Shown: positions 26,446 to 34,897 of the stretch, in pieces
Position numbering within the stretch: position 1 is the first letter of the stretch
How the letters are laid out: every line of letters starts with the position of its first letter
Source: Caldilineales bacterium
GTDB lineage: Bacteria > Chloroflexota > Anaerolineae > J102
DNA: 38,236 nt
Reading direction: 5' to 3'
Assembly: GCA_024102915.1 (NCBI GenBank)
Contig: JAGFJG010000092.1
Coordinates: 1-38,236 of the forward strand
Notes under the pieces: model-generated
Told to the model about the DNA's origin: nothing
Database searches by the model: none
The model's input: only the letters and a program-made list of their open reading frames with translations
Translations under genes and position numbers: made by a program

Positions 26446-27939
26446 ATGCCCCTCTCCCGCCTGGCCCAACAACCCCTTGCCCATCAGGCTAACGACGCCC
26501 TGCTGGAAATCGCTCCGGCGGCTGTGCTGGTGGGCGGGGCTGTGCGCGACCTGCTGCTGAACCTGCCTGTCCAGGACCTCGACTATGCCATTCCCGGCGA
26601 CGCTATTCCGGTGGCCAGGCGTCTGGCCGATGCGATGGGCGGGGCGTTTTTCGTCTTGGATGAGGAGAGAGGCACAGGCAGAGTAATTCTCGGCGGCCGG
26701 GATGAGGCGCAAAAGCCGGTCGTCGATCTGGTGTCATTGCGGGAAGGCGGGCTGGATGATGATCTGCGGGCGCGGGATTTCACCGTCAATGCCATCGCCA
26801 TTCGTGCGGATGGGGCAATCTATGATCCACTGGACGGCGCGACCGATTTGCACGAGCGACTCCTGCGCACCTGTACGCCATCCAGTCTTCTCGACGACCC
26901 TGTGCGGGTGTTGCGGGCCGTCCGCTTTCAGTTGGGATTTGACCTGCAACCTGCGGCGGGTCTGGCTACGCAGGCGCGCGCGGCTTCGGCCAGATTGGCG
27001 CAGGTCAGCCCCGAACGCCGCCGCGACGAATTCGTCAAACTGCTGGCACTGAACTCGCCCGAACTGGCGCTGCAGCAACTGGATGCCTGGCAAGCCCTGC
27101 CGGTTTTGATGCCCGAACTGCTGGCGCTGAAGGGTATCAGTCAACCTTCGCTTCACGTCTATGATGTATACGAGCACACCCTGGCAGCTCTGGCTGCGAT
27201 GGCTCGCATCGACAGGCTGATACGAAATCTGCAAATCCCGGAGGATCCATTCGAACAGGCCGTTGCCCTGGCTCTGACCGACTTTCAACCCGACCTGCAA
27301 AGCTATCTCGAACAACCTCTCAGCGCCGACCGCCCTCGCTGGCTATGGCTGCGTTTCGCCGCCCTGGCCCATGATTGGGGCAAACCGGCGACCGCCTCGC
27401 GCAAAGAGGGCGTCATCCACTTTTATGATCACGAATCGGTGAGCGCTGAACTGGCTGCCGCCTGGTTGCGAGGCCATCATTGCGCCGGCAGCGTGATCGA
27501 ATTCGTGACGACAATCTGCCAGGGCCACATGCGACCCATTCATCTTGGCAATGCCGCTCAGCCGCTCAGCCGTCGCAGCCTCTATCGATTCTATCGGGCG
27601 CTGGATTCATGCGCCGTCGCCGTCAGCCTGTTTTATCTGGCCGACACCGCCGCCACATTCGGCCCCGAAATCAGCCCGGACAACCTGCAAGCCAGCCTGG
27701 ATTTGACACGCCAGTTGTTAGCGCCCGCCTTTCAGCATGAAAACCAGCCCATCCTGCCCCAACCCCTTCTCAATGGTCACGATTTGATTTCGCATTTCAA
27801 TCTTGAGCCCGGCCCGCAGATCGGGCAATTGCTGGAGGCATTACGAGAGGCTCAGGCTACAGGGACGATCGAATCTCGCCAACAGGCATTTGACTTCATC
27901 GAGCAGCAACTACAATCACCTGGCCCGATATCGACATGA
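26446..27939 (+). CDS. CCA-adding/poly(A) polymerase-family nucleotidyltransferase with HD domain
   Basis: From the ATG at 26446 the protein has 497 aa. The class II nucleotidyltransferase head has VLVGGAVRDLLL (28-39), the metal pair D44-x-D46 (QDLDYA), RDFTVNA (110-116) and DPVRVLRAVRF. An HD-type segment follows at about 310 (AALAHDWGKPA) with YDHE downstream. It most likely adds or repairs the CCA end of tRNA. That fits the two intact tRNA genes here, whose CCA is not encoded. The true start is after the palindrome; a TTG at 26341 in the same frame was rejected. Confidence 0.88.
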   Translation: MPLSRLAQQPLAHQANDALLEIAPAAVLVGGAVRDLLLNLPVQDLDYAIPGDAIPVARRLADAMGGAFFVLDEERGTGRVILGGRDEAQKPVVDLVSLREGGLDDDLRARDFTVNAIAIRADGAIYDPLDGATDLHERLLRTCTPSSLLDDPVRVLRAVRFQLGFDLQPAAGLATQARAASARLAQVSPERRRDEFVKLLALNSPELALQQLDAWQALPVLMPELLALKGISQPSLHVYDVYEHTLAALAAMARIDRLIRNLQIPEDPFEQAVALALTDFQPDLQSYLEQPLSADRPRWLWLRFAALAHDWGKPATASRKEGVIHFYDHESVSAELAAAWLRGHHCAGSVIEFVTTICQGHMRPIHLGNAAQPLSRRSLYRFYRALDSCAVAVSLFYLADTAATFGPEISPDNLQASLDLTRQLLAPAFQHENQPILPQPLLNGHDLISHFNLEPGPQIGQLLEALREAQATGTIESRQQAFDFIEQQLQSPGPIST

Positions 27940-27979
27940 AAACACAAATTCTCTTGCATGGCGTGACGATAGCAACCTC

Positions 27980-28022
27980 GGACAAAACGAGATTATCGTC
28001 TATCGTTGATGGTCAATCGTCT
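27980..28022. repeat. GACGAT-word repeat
   Basis: ACGAGATTATCGTCTATCGTTGATGGTCAATCGTCT (cut here: ACGAGATTATCGTC, TATCGTTGATGG, TCAATCGTCT) is a further example of the GACGAT/ATCGTC words seen at 649-735. Confidence 0.4.
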
Positions 28023-28061
28023 GGACTTGAGATTGATGCTTTCATCTTGATCTCAGTTAAG

Positions 28062-28090
28062 GTGACATAAACTGTCAACTGACCTATAAT
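28062..28090 (+). promoter_or_regulatory. Promoter giving a probable leaderless mRNA
   Basis: GTGACA (28062-28067), a 17-base spacer and a perfect TATAAT (28085-28090) end only seven bases before the ATG at 28098. Transcription should start at or next to the start codon. Confidence 0.7.
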
Positions 28091-28097
28091 CACCGTA

Positions 28098-29618
28098 ATG
28101 ACAGCCGCCGTCTGCCCCTATCTCGGTCTTCTGGATGATCCGGAAGCCCACCTGAACTACGCCAGCTTTGAAAATCGCTGCTACGCTACCGTGGCGCGCG
28201 AGTCGATTTCGCTGTCGGAGCAGGCGGTTTTCTGTTTGGGCGGACAATGTCGCAGTTGTCCAAGATACATGGCTGTGCATGGGCCCCCGCAAACTGAAGA
28301 TACCATCGAGACCACGCCGCTGCCCCCGCCCTACACGCCGCCGCCCGCGCCAACGCAAGCGCCCGAACCGGCGTATATGACTGTCCCGGCCTACATGCCT
28401 AATCCATGGACGCCGCCAACCCCGCGCAAAGACCCCTCCCTGGCTATCATCCTGGGTGGAATGCTGGTGGGTGTGTTCCTCTGCATGGGAGCGGTGGCAG
28501 GATATTTCAGCTTACGGTCGCTGGTCGCAACCGCCCTGCCGCAATTGACCACCACACCGGCGGTCGTCGTGATCGTCGGCTCGCCCACGCCCACACCGAC
28601 GCCTACTCCCATCGATCCGGGGGCGATCATCATTATCCCGCCTTCGCCGGAATCTTCGTTGACGCCGGATATCCCGCCCGTGGTCATTATCCCGCCGCAA
28701 GATGACGAGCTTCCCACCCCATTCCCGGAAGCCTCCGTGGTCGCCACACCCGAAGGCCTGACCACGCCTGAATTCCCGCCCACGCCCACGCCGCGCCCAC
28801 CACCCACACTCACGCCTGTCGCTACCTTCACGCCATTCCCCACCTCGGTGTTCACGCCCACGCCGTCCACTGTTCAGATCACATTCAGCGCTTCCAAGAC
28901 GACGATTGTCGAAGGCACGTGCACGGTTCTGGCCTGGAAAGTGGAAAACGCCCAGGAAGTCTACTTCGAAAATAAGGGCGTGGCCGGAACCGGCAGCAGC
29001 GAACAATGCCCTACCAAGACGACGACATACACGCTGACCGTTGTCGATCTGAGAGGCACGACTACCAAGAAGACGCTGACAATCACCGTGACCCCTGGCA
29101 CACCCACGGCGACTCCCACGAGGACCGTCACAGCCACGCTCTGGCCGACGGCCACGCCGACCGTTGTTCCGACGGCCACCCCCACCTGGACGCCGCTACC
29201 CACCTTCACGCCATCCCCGACTATCACGCCGACCCGCACACCGAACCCCACGGCAACGGCAACGCCCTACTATGTCGATTGGAGCATATCGCCCGGCAGC
29301 TATTCGGGAAATAATCCCGATGTCACTTTCCAATTGATGAACAAGGGCACGCAACCCGACGAGCTTTCGCTCAGCCTCCGGGATATGCAATTGCCGCCGG
29401 GCTGGACGGTGGTTGTCTGTAATAACACAGGTTCCTGCAGTTCCGATTCTACCAGCAGCGGCCAGGTGGCGCCTGGGAATACGATCAGCGCGGCTGTGCG
29501 CTTTGCCCTGCCTGGCGACGCCCAATCCGGAGCGCAAGGCTCGGTGACGATGCGGGCGGTCTCGCAGAAAGATTCGGCATTCTGGCGCAACATTTCGGTA
29601 CAGGTGATCGTGCCTTAA
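28098..29618 (+). CDS. Membrane-anchored Cys-motif protein with Thr/Pro linkers and Ig-like domain
   Basis: The 506-aa protein has a cytoplasmic N-terminal motif with five Cys (C6, C28, C46, C51, C54; CPYLGLLDDPEAH, CRSCPRY). I associate this motif with Chloroflexi surface proteins, and it could bind a metal. A Pro-rich stretch and one membrane segment (about 115-138) follow. Outside are Thr/Pro linkers (PTPTPTP), an Ig-like domain (about 260-335, with LAWKVENAQEVYF and CPTKTTTYTLTV), a second linker and a C-terminal beta domain (about 395-506). It may sense or bind something at the surface. The SpoIIE-type gene three bases downstream suggests a joint signalling unit. Confidence 0.8.
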   Translation: MTAAVCPYLGLLDDPEAHLNYASFENRCYATVARESISLSEQAVFCLGGQCRSCPRYMAVHGPPQTEDTIETTPLPPPYTPPPAPTQAPEPAYMTVPAYMPNPWTPPTPRKDPSLAIILGGMLVGVFLCMGAVAGYFSLRSLVATALPQLTTTPAVVVIVGSPTPTPTPTPIDPGAIIIIPPSPESSLTPDIPPVVIIPPQDDELPTPFPEASVVATPEGLTTPEFPPTPTPRPPPTLTPVATFTPFPTSVFTPTPSTVQITFSASKTTIVEGTCTVLAWKVENAQEVYFENKGVAGTGSSEQCPTKTTTYTLTVVDLRGTTTKKTLTITVTPGTPTATPTRTVTATLWPTATPTVVPTATPTWTPLPTFTPSPTITPTRTPNPTATATPYYVDWSISPGSYSGNNPDVTFQLMNKGTQPDELSLSLRDMQLPPGWTVVVCNNTGSCSSDSTSSGQVAPGNTISAAVRFALPGDAQSGAQGSVTMRAVSQKDSAFWRNISVQVIVP

Positions 29619-29621
29619 TCC

Positions 29622-30347
29622 ATGGAAGTTCAGGTCGCCGTCGCCAAGATCGAGAAGTATGCGGTGAGCGAATCGGGGGATACGGTCGAGGTGGTCGAAC
29701 GACCTCATGGCGGCGTATCGGTGGTCCTGGTCGATGGGCAGCGCAGCGGCAAATCGGCCAAGAACATCAGCAATATCGTCGCCCGCAAAGCCATCTCGCT
29801 GTTGGGCGAAGGCGTTCGTGACGGCGCGGCGGCTCGTGCAGCCCACGATTATCTGCGTACGCAGCGCGGGGGCAAGGTCAGCGCCGAGTTGATCATCCTC
29901 TCCGTCGATCTGGAAACCGGCACGCTGGTGATCTCGCGTAACGCCCGGCCTCCGGTGCTGGTCTATCAGGATTCGGTCTGGCAATCGCTGGATGCGGAAT
30001 CCGCCGCCATCGGCATCTATGCCCGCACCCGCCCCCAAATCACCGAACTGCCGCTGCGCCCCGGAACCGTTGTCATTGCCATGAGCGATGGGGTGCTCAC
30101 GGCGGGCAGTCGCCAGGGCCAACCGGCCGATTTGCTGGAACTGGTGGACGGATTCCCCCTGACCCTGAGCGCCAAAGCTTATGCGGACACGCTGTTAGCC
30201 CACGCCCTGATGCACGAACAGGGCCGCCCTCGCGATGACCTGTCGGTCGTCGCCGTGCGGGTGGAAGGTCTCGAAACGGACAACGTCCGCCGTATGAACA
30301 TGAGCCTTCCCATCCAACCGCTCGTCTATAATTCGTGGGGGCACTGA
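29622..30347 (+). CDS. SpoIIE-type protein phosphatase (PP2C-like)
   Basis: The 241-aa protein has the PP2C metal residues at D38-G39 (VVLVDGQRSGKSAK), D156 (IAMSDGVLTAG) and D205/D206 (PRDDLSVV). The first motif normally reads DGxGSG or DGxGHG; here Arg stands in place of one Gly. No N-terminal sensor domain is present, as in RsbX-like stand-alone phosphatases. It probably dephosphorylates an anti-sigma antagonist or similar protein. It is in one transcript with the membrane protein at 28098. Confidence 0.82.
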   Translation: MEVQVAVAKIEKYAVSESGDTVEVVERPHGGVSVVLVDGQRSGKSAKNISNIVARKAISLLGEGVRDGAAARAAHDYLRTQRGGKVSAELIILSVDLETGTLVISRNARPPVLVYQDSVWQSLDAESAAIGIYARTRPQITELPLRPGTVVIAMSDGVLTAGSRQGQPADLLELVDGFPLTLSAKAYADTLLAHALMHEQGRPRDDLSVVAVRVEGLETDNVRRMNMSLPIQPLVYNSWGH

Positions 30348-30380
30348 CCGACTCAGGAGCGTAATTATCTGGACTATCAA

Positions 30381-30480
30381 GAATAGAACGCGGATGACGC
30401 GGATTAAAAGGATTCTCGCGGATACCAACCTGATATTACTCTTGATTGGGGATATTGCAGACAATCCGTGTTCTATTTTT
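30381..30480. repeat. GCGGAT-word inverted repeat
   Basis: AATAGAACGCGGATGACGCGG at 30383-30403, followed by further GCGGAT words, faces ACAATCCGTGTTCTATTTTT at 30461-30480, so the outer ends are complementary. It is a second member of the class at 26287-26425. Confidence 0.5.
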
Positions 30481-30516
30481 CTCTCGTTAAGTTACACGGG
30501 AGATATGTAGATAACG

Positions 30517-30675
30517 GTATGAAACTGAAATACGTAGCTTCAAGACGATCTTGCGGGGGACACCCCCGCTCCCCCGCTTGGGGGACATTACATTCCCCCA
30601 AGCCCCCTCGAAAGGTCTATGAGAAAAATACAATTTTCCGTCTACAAGCGAGACCTTACGGGGGGTTTCAGGGGG
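30517..30675 (+). repeat. Structured GC-rich repeat element, copy A
   Basis: These 159 bases match 37953-38111 without gaps. Stems include GCGGGGG-ACA-CCCCCGC, CTTGGGGG-N10-CCCCCAAG and a larger one pairing CCCCC...AAGGTCT with AGACCTT...GGGGGG around a 32-base loop. A reading frame starting MKL (ATG at 30517, GGGAG upstream) stays open through the block. More G/C hairpins follow to about 30735. It fills most of the gap between the phosphatase and P-loop genes. A small gene, a structured RNA or a mobile hairpin element are all possible. Confidence 0.75.
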
Positions 30676-30795
30676 ACGGACGGTATTTCAGACCGCGTGC
30701 CCCCTGAATGGGGGTTCCGGGGGTATCCCCCGGACACAAGGGTCCGAGCAGCAGGTTTTGCTTAAGATGCATTTCAGCACATACCTACTCCTTTC

Positions 30796-31176
30796 ATGGC
30801 TCTGATCAAAATCGTCGGGGTTTGCGGGAGCGGAAAAACGACCCTGGCGCGAGCCTTGCAGGCTTTGGGCTATGATGCGCGGCAGGTTTCGCAAGAGCAT
30901 TCGGGCGTGCCCGACCTGTGGCGTCGCCGCCTGCCGCCGGACGTCCTCATCTATCTCGACGCCAGTGGCGAGACCGCCCGGACCCGCTATCCCCACCTGA
31001 ATTTGCACGACGCTTATCTCGATGTGGAACGGAAGCGCCTGGCGCATGCCCGCGCCCACGCCGACTGCCTCATCCACACCGACGGCCTCACCGCCCAGAC
31101 AGTGCTGACCCAAACCCTGGATTGCCTGAAATCCTTGGGCTTCCCTCCCTCTCAAATGGAGGACATTCCCACATGA
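30796..31176 (+). CDS. Small P-loop kinase-like protein
   Basis: The 126-aa protein has Walker A GVCGSGKTTLAR (8-19) and a kinase-like Walker B PDVLIYLDAS (48-57), the latter typical of nucleoside monophosphate and shikimate-type kinases. At 126 aa it is shorter than any standard kinase of that class and lacks a clear lid. It probably phosphorylates a small molecule or nucleotide, or acts as a nucleotide-dependent switch. Its stop overlaps the start of the M24 peptidase (ATGA), so the two are translated together. Confidence 0.7.
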   Translation: MALIKIVGVCGSGKTTLARALQALGYDARQVSQEHSGVPDLWRRRLPPDVLIYLDASGETARTRYPHLNLHDAYLDVERKRLAHARAHADCLIHTDGLTAQTVLTQTLDCLKSLGFPPSQMEDIPT

Positions 31177-32360
31177 ACGATCTCATCCTGAGCAAAGTCG
31201 AACAGGCCACCCGCATTTTGCAGGAACTGGACATCGATTTGTGGCTGACCTTTGTGCGCGAGACCAGCGCCATCGCCGACCCGGTGCTGCCGCTCATCTA
31301 TGGGCCAGCCGACCTCACCTGGCAGAGCGCGCTGATTCTCTCGCTCAGCGGCGAGCGCATCGCCATCGTCGGGCGGTACGATGTGGACACGGCGAGAGCG
31401 CTGGGGGCTTATGATGAAGTCATCGCCTATGATCAATCCATCGCTCCGCATCTGGTGCAAACGCTCACTCGGCTCAATCCCCGCCAGATCGCCCTGAACT
31501 ATTCGTTAGACGATGTGTACGCGGATGGATTGGGCTACGGCCAATACCTGCTTCTGCGCAATTACCTGCGGTCATCGAACTTCACGAATCGATTCGTATC
31601 CGCCGCGCCTATCATCGCCGCCCTGCGCGGGCGCAAGACCACCGCCGAGATCGAGCGTATCCGTGCCGCCGTCGCCGCCACGCTCGACATCTTCGCAAAG
31701 ACGTTTCAGTACCTCGCGCCTGGCCAGAGCGAGCGCGACATCGCCGCCTTCATGCAGGCCGAGGTAGCGGCCAGGGGCCTGCAAACCGCCTGGGATGCGG
31801 GGGATTGTCCCATCGTCAACGCCGGGCCGGATTCATCCGTCGGCCACGTGGCCCCCACCGACCGCCCGGTGGAGCCCGGCCAGATCGTGCACTTCGATTT
31901 CGGCGTGCGCCGGGACGAGTATTGTGCGGATTTGCAGCGCGTGATCTATATGCTGGCCGAGGGCGAGCAGAGCGCGCCGCCCCCGGTGCAGGCCGGATTT
32001 GCTGCCGTGATGGCGGCGATGGATGCGGCAGTGGCGGCCATGCGTCCCGGCGTCCCCGGCGTGGAGGTGGATGCCGCCGCCCGCAGAGCGATTGTCGATG
32101 CGGGCTATCCCGAATACCTCTACGCTACCGGTCACCAGTTGGGCCGCAACGCCCATGATGGCGGCGCGTCCCTGGCCCCGGCCTGGGAGCGCTACGGCCA
32201 GACGCCTTTCATGCTGTTGGAAGCGGGGCAGGTCTACGCGGTGGAGCCGGGCCTGAGGGTTCCCGGCTATGGCTACATCGGCATCGAGGAGAATGTGCTG
32301 GTGACCGAGGGCGGGGCGGAGTATTTGGGCGCGCCGCAGCGGGAGATTGTGATGAAGTAG
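31173..32360 (+). CDS. M24-family metallopeptidase (Xaa-Pro aminopeptidase-like)
   Basis: From the ATG at 31173 the protein has 395 aa. A creatinase-type N-terminal domain (1-150) precedes the pita-bread catalytic domain. All five metal ligands are in place: D242 (HFDFGV), D253 (CADLQR), H321 (ATGHQLG), E358 (YAVEPG) and E372 (GIEENV). It should remove N-terminal residues before proline or act on a related C-N bond. The open frame upstream to 30918 lies inside the P-loop gene and was rejected. The last 150 bp are duplicated at 33709-33861. Confidence 0.92.
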   Translation: MNDLILSKVEQATRILQELDIDLWLTFVRETSAIADPVLPLIYGPADLTWQSALILSLSGERIAIVGRYDVDTARALGAYDEVIAYDQSIAPHLVQTLTRLNPRQIALNYSLDDVYADGLGYGQYLLLRNYLRSSNFTNRFVSAAPIIAALRGRKTTAEIERIRAAVAATLDIFAKTFQYLAPGQSERDIAAFMQAEVAARGLQTAWDAGDCPIVNAGPDSSVGHVAPTDRPVEPGQIVHFDFGVRRDEYCADLQRVIYMLAEGEQSAPPPVQAGFAAVMAAMDAAVAAMRPGVPGVEVDAAARRAIVDAGYPEYLYATGHQLGRNAHDGGASLAPAWERYGQTPFMLLEAGQVYAVEPGLRVPGYGYIGIEENVLVTEGGAEYLGAPQREIVMK

Positions 32361-32749
32361 CGGTTGTTCGTGTTTGGTCTTCGGGACGAACGTGGGCCGA
32401 CTGACCGCGCGTGCATTAAGTGGGGGGTCATATCCAGAAGGGAAATTCTGACTACTTGATTGTTGAGGTTCGTGATCTGGCGAAACGTAACCTTGAGAAG
32501 TGTTTGAGCGGAAATAATAGTCAGTGAGAGAAAAATTCAGGAACTCTTAAAATTCCTAACGGGTTTGCATGCATGGTCACAGGATTACTACACTTCGCAA
32601 ACTATAATAACTGCTTACGGTTGTGCTCAGAATCAGTAAAGATCCAATGTTTTTCAAGGAGGTGGTTCAATTGAACAAATGTTGCCGCTAAAGTTGTCGC
32701 AAATTGATATGCGTTGAGCACACAAGACTAACTCAGTAAGGAGAAAACT
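32361..32749 (+). other. AT-rich leader region of the secreted protein gene
   Basis: This 389-base gap marks the start of the AT-rich accessory stretch. It holds a TATAAT at 32603-32608 without a good -35 and the short reading frame at 32671-32691, then GGAGAAAA before the next ATG. Apart from these I see nothing that supports a gene. Confidence 0.5.
32656..32691 (+). promoter_or_regulatory. Near-perfect Shine-Dalgarno with tiny reading frame
   Basis: AAGGAGGT (32656-32663), seven bases and then TTG start a six-codon frame ending at TAA (32691), encoding M-N-K-C-C-R. The ribosome site is stronger than that of any nearby gene. It may be a leader peptide whose two Cys codons influence the downstream secreted protein gene, or a chance match. 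Confidence 0.35.
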
Positions 32750-33601
32750 ATGGCTACTTTATCGAAAAGAAAAATCATGATGACGGTTGCGGTCAGTCTT
32801 CTGGTACTACTTATTGGCCTCACGATTGCCAGCGCCGCGTCGATGACGAGCATCATTATTACTCCAACCTCACCGGTCTTTGACTCTAACAACGTGACCG
32901 GGGTTTCCTTTGATGGCGCCCCTGGGTACGCCAGCGGCAGCTTTGCCTCAAATAGCGTTGCCAAGACTGACATGTATTTCACTCCGGAAGGGCTATTTGG
33001 TCATGCAGTGAATCTGGGCGAAGTCGCCAGCATGAGCTATTGGACGAAGATAGGGACGACACATACGATCAACCCACGAGACTGGTATCTCACCATTTAC
33101 ACCAAGCCTTATGCGAGTGATGTCTCTACTCCGACTTGGTATGGGGATCGCATCGGCAGTGAACCGTACTTTTCCATTAACCTGAATGACCCGGCAAATA
33201 CTTGGAATGAGTGGTCGACCGGCGGACCGGACAATCAACTTCGTTTCTTTGAGTCAACTGCGGGTGCACCGGGCGCAAATTTCGGGTCTTATACGGATCC
33301 AGATTGGCAGACTTTTGTTAGCGGCAACGCGCTTTCAGGCGACCCGTATGCAGGACATGAGATTCTGTTTTTCTCCGTACAAACTGGGAGTGCCTGGGCA
33401 GCAGGGTTCACGGGACAAGTAGATGGTTTGCGCATCGAATTGACCGATGGATCGGTAGCCACTGTTAATTTTGAGAACCCAACCGAACCGACCGGCAAGA
33501 ATGACTGCAAGAGTGGCGGCTGGCAGTTGCTGACCAGGGCCGATGGCAGCACTTTCAAGAACCAGGGCGACTGTATCCAGTACGTCAACACCGGCAAGTA
33601 A
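32750..33601 (+). CDS. Secreted protein with C-terminal Cys motif
   Basis: The 283-aa protein has a Sec signal peptide (basic start, hydrophobic 10-27, cleavage near ASA at about 29). The mature part is rich in Trp, Tyr, Ser and Thr, with a beta-like character, and has no enzyme motif I know. The last 31 residues carry C253-K-x-GGW...FKNQGDC (C275)...NTGK. I have seen this motif at the C-terminus of many otherwise unrelated bacterial secreted proteins. A disulfide or sorting role is possible. GGAG precedes the ATG and a hairpin terminator lies at 33664. Codon use is AT-richer than in the peptidase before it. Confidence 0.7.
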   Translation: MATLSKRKIMMTVAVSLLVLLIGLTIASAASMTSIIITPTSPVFDSNNVTGVSFDGAPGYASGSFASNSVAKTDMYFTPEGLFGHAVNLGEVASMSYWTKIGTTHTINPRDWYLTIYTKPYASDVSTPTWYGDRIGSEPYFSINLNDPANTWNEWSTGGPDNQLRFFESTAGAPGANFGSYTDPDWQTFVSGNALSGDPYAGHEILFFSVQTGSAWAAGFTGQVDGLRIELTDGSVATVNFENPTEPTGKNDCKSGGWQLLTRADGSTFKNQGDCIQYVNTGK

Positions 33602-33663
33602 CGAGACTCACTTGGGCCCTGCGCCGACCTGTTACCGATAGCGTCGACAGGCCAATGATAGCA

Positions 33664-33690
33664 AGAACCCCGCCTTGTGGGCGGGGTTCT
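33664..33690 (+). terminator. Terminator-like hairpin after the secreted protein gene
   Basis: AGAACCCCGCC (33664-33674) pairs perfectly with GGCGGGGTTCT (33680-33690) around a 5-base loop. The T-run is weak. Confidence 0.65.
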
Positions 33691-33708
33691 GTGATTGCTT
33701 ACCGAAAT

Positions 33709-33876
33709 TATGGCCAGACGCCCTTGGTGCCGTTGGAAGCGGGACAGGTCTATGCCGTGGAGCCGGGCCTGATGGTTCCCGGCTATGGCTACATCGGCAT
33801 CGAGGAGAACATGCTGGTGACCGAGGGCGGGGCGGAGTACTTGGGCGAGCCGCAACGGGCACTAGAATCCAGGTAA
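33709..33876 (+). pseudogene. Duplicated C-terminal fragment of the M24 peptidase
   Basis: The sequence 33709-33861 repeats about 150 bp of the end of the upstream M24 gene (32193-32344) and encodes the same segment from YGQTP through [11 protein letters not shown] to GAEYLG. It holds the two metal-binding Glu but nothing before them, so it cannot be an enzyme. Substitutions are spread over the copy, so it is not very recent. It lies on the far side of the secreted protein gene, so the two copies flank that gene as direct repeats. Confidence 0.85.
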
Positions 33877-34202
33877 CAATCGGTTCGTTAGTGCTCTTCA
33901 GGAATCCTTGACATTAGTCACAGGCAAAGCAGCTTTTGACGAATAGGTGATCCAAGATCATAATGTGGTTGCCCCATTGTCACTGAATGTATATGCCTTT
34001 CACAATATGCACCAGTAAACGCAATTTCACAATAAATGGCTTTATTGCAGTGAATATATGATCCAATGCAGGACTTGACATCAATGCCGAAAGGGGGGTT
34101 TTCATAATCAATCCGTCAAAAGCCCGCTATCGATTCGGTGGAGAAAAGAAGCAGAAAAAGTCTGCTAAACATCCGTCAGATTCGAGAGATACTAATCCAG
34201 AG
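33877..34202. other. AT-rich gap, possible 5' extension of the next gene
   Basis: No separate gene is visible. From 34062 the frame of the next protein is open, encoding a basic segment (KARYRFGG, EKKQKKSAKHP), but no ATG, GTG or TTG lies in it before 34203. AGGGGGG at 34091-34097 precedes an ATA at 34104, which would be an unusual start. Confidence 0.5.
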
Positions 34203-34754
34203 TTGTTGGCTTTACTAGAAGAATATCGAGCGATTAAGACTGAGATCATCTCGATTCAGGAAGTCGCTCGGCAGTCGGTGTCTACGTCTTACGTTGCTCT
34301 TGGTATTCTGGCAGCCGGAGCAGGCTTTACAATTGAAAATAATCTTCAGGGATTGTTTCTAATCTTTCCCTTTCTTCTGTATGGATTGGCTTGGAGCCAA
34401 GTTAGATCCACATTAGCCGTTCAAAATATAAGTAATCATCTGCAGAAGCATACTATTCCAAGAATTCGAGAGGTTCTAAAACGGGAAGATAATCGACGCG
34501 ATTATTCATTTGTGATGGATTGGGAAACGCATGGAAAAGGTGTGCTGAGGTATTATGGCATGTGGGCGGTACCAGTGGCAGGCGCTCATTACGGGGTCAT
34601 GATTCTGGGAGCTATCCTATCTTTTATGGCGTATTTTGTGTTCCCACCTGAACCGCCCTTACAAAAATGGATTTTATATGGCCTGATAGCCGCAAACGTT
34701 TTAGCTTTGCTCTACAGTATCTATGTTGGATTCAGGACAGAATTAAGTCGATGA
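34203..34754 (+). CDS. Multi-TM membrane protein of unknown function
   Basis: From the TTG at 34203 the protein has 183 aa. It has a charged N-terminal helix (LLEEYRAIKTEIISIQEVA), two hydrophobic segments (29-45, 48-65), a soluble basic middle (75-115) and two more hydrophobic stretches (118-147, 157-177). I do not recognise the family. The start is uncertain and the true protein could begin upstream with a basic tail. Base composition is AT-rich, unlike the housekeeping genes. Two- to four-TM proteins of this size often act as effectors beside nucleases or sensors in phage defence, and the next gene is HNH-like. That link is inference only. Confidence 0.6.
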   Translation: MLALLEEYRAIKTEIISIQEVARQSVSTSYVALGILAAGAGFTIENNLQGLFLIFPFLLYGLAWSQVRSTLAVQNISNHLQKHTIPRIREVLKREDNRRDYSFVMDWETHGKGVLRYYGMWAVPVAGAHYGVMILGAILSFMAYFVFPPEPPLQKWILYGLIAANVLALLYSIYVGFRTELSR

Positions 34755-34897
34755 ATGTTTGCAACTATAATATAGAATTATTCACTACTAACAACTGCGA
34801 GCTAACGATTTTCGTATACAGCACGGCATATATTGTTAATACATAAAACATTGTTAATCCGATAACTTTATCGTTTAGAGTTTTAACTAGTCGGCGA

